Source: Cyclina sinensis
Lineage: Eukaryota > Mollusca > Bivalvia > Venerida > Veneridae
Length of the DNA: 64,000 nt
Assembly (NCBI GenBank): GCA_012932295.1
Contig: JAAONU010000004.1
Span: forward strand, 24,746,872 to 24,810,871
Direction of reading: 5' to 3'
Shown in pieces: positions 61,730 through 64,000 of the stretch (its first letter is position 1; every line of letters begins with the position of its first letter). The position numbers were made by a program, and so were the translations under genes. The notes beneath the pieces were generated by a model. The model had not been told where the DNA came from, ran no database searches, and saw only the letters and a list, made by a program, of their open reading frames with translations.

Positions 61730-64000
61730 TGCATACAAAGACATGTTTAATAAATATTTACTACAGCTTTCAATAATTTGACAGGAGTGTGAAACCCCAA
61801 GTTCAGTACTATTTGTTGCAAAATTCAAATAGAATAGTTTATTTAGTGTCAGTCTAAGGGAAATATTTTTATGGATACACTTTTTGATGCTTTTTTTACG
61901 TAAGTTATTTAGTTAACATTAGGCTACTGGTGGTAAACATTAGAAATAAAATGACCTGCTATTCGAAGCGACCAAATGTGCTGTTCTTGTCTTGATTTTT
62001 ATTTTAACGTTATGATGCCTTGAACGCAAAATAAACAAGAAAGAGAGAGGGTAAAACAGATAATTTCGCTTTTAAGACAGAATGTACTAAAATAGCAGTA
62101 TTTGTAAAGGTGTAAGTACTTGTATTTGTTAAAGCTAGAAGTCTCTGATTATTAGTCTAAAACCAGTTAAGTAAGTTCTATTTTCACAGGAATTTTGATT
62201 TAACGGGACGGGAAAAAGTTTTAACGACCACACAATCTCAAGAGTATTCTAGGCATCACTCTCAGTAAGAATATTTTATAGAGAACTCCCGTAACTTTGC
62301 ACTAAGATATTTACTTCCACGGCTACATAAACGTACATTAGTTTATTCACAGGACATACTTGTTATGATTTTTTTCAACGTAAGAAAATAAAGAATGATG
62401 ATATTCGTTTAAAAATCTATCTATAGACCTGCTTTAAACTAGCCTTCTCCCTACAGTTCATGCTAGCACCATCCGACTTGACCGTGACTGTTTCAGGGTC
62501 ATTTGATGTCTGATTTCGGTATAATTGTTCGTTTCTGCCCATGTAAGTTTTTACTTGATTGAAGACGACTTGTTTGATCGGGTGATTCTGAACATCATGA
62601 AGTGTTAGAAGATACAATATTTTACTACTATATGCAGCCTTTTGTGATATTGACAATGATATGGTTCGACTCACTCCAGACAATCGCGTTCGATTACTCT
62701 TTTCACGTTTCCCATATCTTAGGGCGAGATAAATTTCTTCGATTTTCGGCAGTTTTGAAGAAAAAAGCTACAGTGGAAATACCCAACACCAAGAATTACC
62801 ATCAGTTCTAGTATTGCTAGTTTAATGTTCCACCTGTAGCTCTTTGTTTTAAAGATGTAAAACATTGGTCAGTCTTGTTTCTGACTGAATTCATGGTTGA
62901 TCTTATCTAAAAACAGAGAAGACTAAATATAGTTGTATAGTTGTTCTACTTCTGCGGTCACTGCGGAAGGAAGGAAGGAAGGAAATACTATACTTCTAAA
63001 AGCAAAGTTTGTAGAACAAGTAACGATGTTTAATTTTTTTATATTTTTAGCTTTTATCCTCTTTCACTTCTTTAATTCTTTACCTCTGCTTTGTTGAAGA
63101 TAAAAAGTAACTTATCATAATTACTTTAATCTTTGTTTTCTGGTGTTATGATTTATGCTGTTTATAGATAACATTTACTCTTGAATTCATGGTTCTATCT
63201 ACGGTTCATTATTTCTTCAGTTATTTAGATAACAGAAACATTTTACTGTTTAAAATAGCTTTCTGTAGATAAACATGTGATAAAGCCATTTATGTCTGTT
63301 TAAACGTAAAAAAAAGAAAACAAATCTTCAAATTGACTTATGGCAAAATTAAAGTGATGCAGATAGAAATGTAAATTTCGCTTGATTTATTTGATTATTA
63401 TTCTTATTATTCTAATATTTATCGAATTTGGGTATATTTTAGATATATCGATGTTATTCAAACCGCTGAATTTACTCAGGGTCAAGTTACTGCAAGAAAT
63501 GTTGTATAAAAAAGTATGTGTGTAGTTAAAATGAACAGTCAAATGTAATGTGTCCAGTTGTGTTTTAAATAGAATCACGAAAACCTCCCGACAATAGTAC
63601 AAACTACATATTTTTTTTACATAATTCGACAGAATGGGCAGTGTAATAAATTTATATTTTACCTTTTTTTCTATTTGAACTGAAAATGAGGTGTTTGTTT
63701 GATTTATAATTTTCATTTATCAGCGAGTGTTCTACAAAAATCTTGAAAATTACTCGTACTATGCAAATCACTTTCATTACGTCACTACTTAAAGGAAAAA
63801 ATGAAAGAGAAATTATTCAGAATTTAAAAAGTTTTTTTTCAACTAAAATTGATATTTTCGTAAAATATCTGTTTTAAAAAAGTGAAAAAAATCGAAACAA
63901 AAGAACATTATCTTTACAGAAAAAAACAATAAATAACCAAGCCCGAATGCTGTAACTGTAGAGAAACCAGTTTTGGTGTGACCAGTTTTCATGTTTGCTA
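61730..64000. other. No recognised feature
   Basis: It contains a short (AAGG)n at about 62966-62981 and otherwise AT-rich DNA. Overlapping frames at 62417-62811 and a 109-codon frame at 63387-63716 show no motif. Confidence 0.3.

Overview
The window looks like gene-poor, AT-rich nuclear DNA from a marine bivalve mollusc, probably a clam-like species. That call rests on the repeats: decayed modules built from phrases such as 'gtcaaaggtcaaggtca' and 'taactc', elements ending in GGGGGCATAAAA, 'agctcacctg' fragments, tRNA-derived SINEs, many GA/TTCA/TTCG microsatellites and minisatellites. It also rests on spliced genes with GT-AG introns. No bacterial operons, rRNA genes, functional tRNA genes or CRISPR arrays were seen. 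The species call is inference from repeat style; no search was possible.

Layout. From 1 to about 17.3 kb there is an old direct tandem duplication: copy A (about 340-10430) and copy A' (about 10690-17310). They align in the same order through at least nine anchor blocks but differ by large indels. Copy A alone carries a GGGGGCATAAAA-type element (3833-4432), a palindromic MITE (5191-5394), a tRNA-derived SINE (5629-5712), a decayed repeat array (6195-6940), a hAT-type element with an exact 8-bp target duplication (6993-8003) and a second GGGGCATAAAA-type element (8746-9577). For that last element, A' shows what looks like the empty site. Copy A' alone carries a decayed LINE with endonuclease and reverse transcriptase (11470-14150, minus strand).

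From 17.3 to 31 kb the DNA is mostly featureless, with SINE-like pieces, an inverted-repeat element (20099-20386) and a possible two-exon gene for a 79-residue secreted peptide (24483-25839, plus strand). The best protein-coding gene is on the minus strand at 36306-32452: two coding exons, consensus splice sites, a matching phase, a stop and an AATAAA signal about 50 nt later. It predicts a 389-residue protein of unknown family with an RRM-like pattern near its C terminus. Its intron holds microsatellites that reach within about 10 nt of the donor site.

From 37 to 64 kb the window holds SINEs, short homologous blocks present two (B) or three (C) times, a candidate terminal exon at 49746, and minisatellites with units of 91, 92 and 76 bp. 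The most striking object is a 1,990-bp foldback element (55659-57648). Its two inverted arms are tandem arrays of a 69-bp unit (20 units in one arm, about 7-8 in the other). The ends are near-perfect terminal inverted repeats flanked by a 9-bp direct repeat, CTTAAGTGA, so the array appears to have moved as a transposon. Because 69 bp is 23 codons, both strands stay open across it and give misleading ORFs of up to 293 codons.
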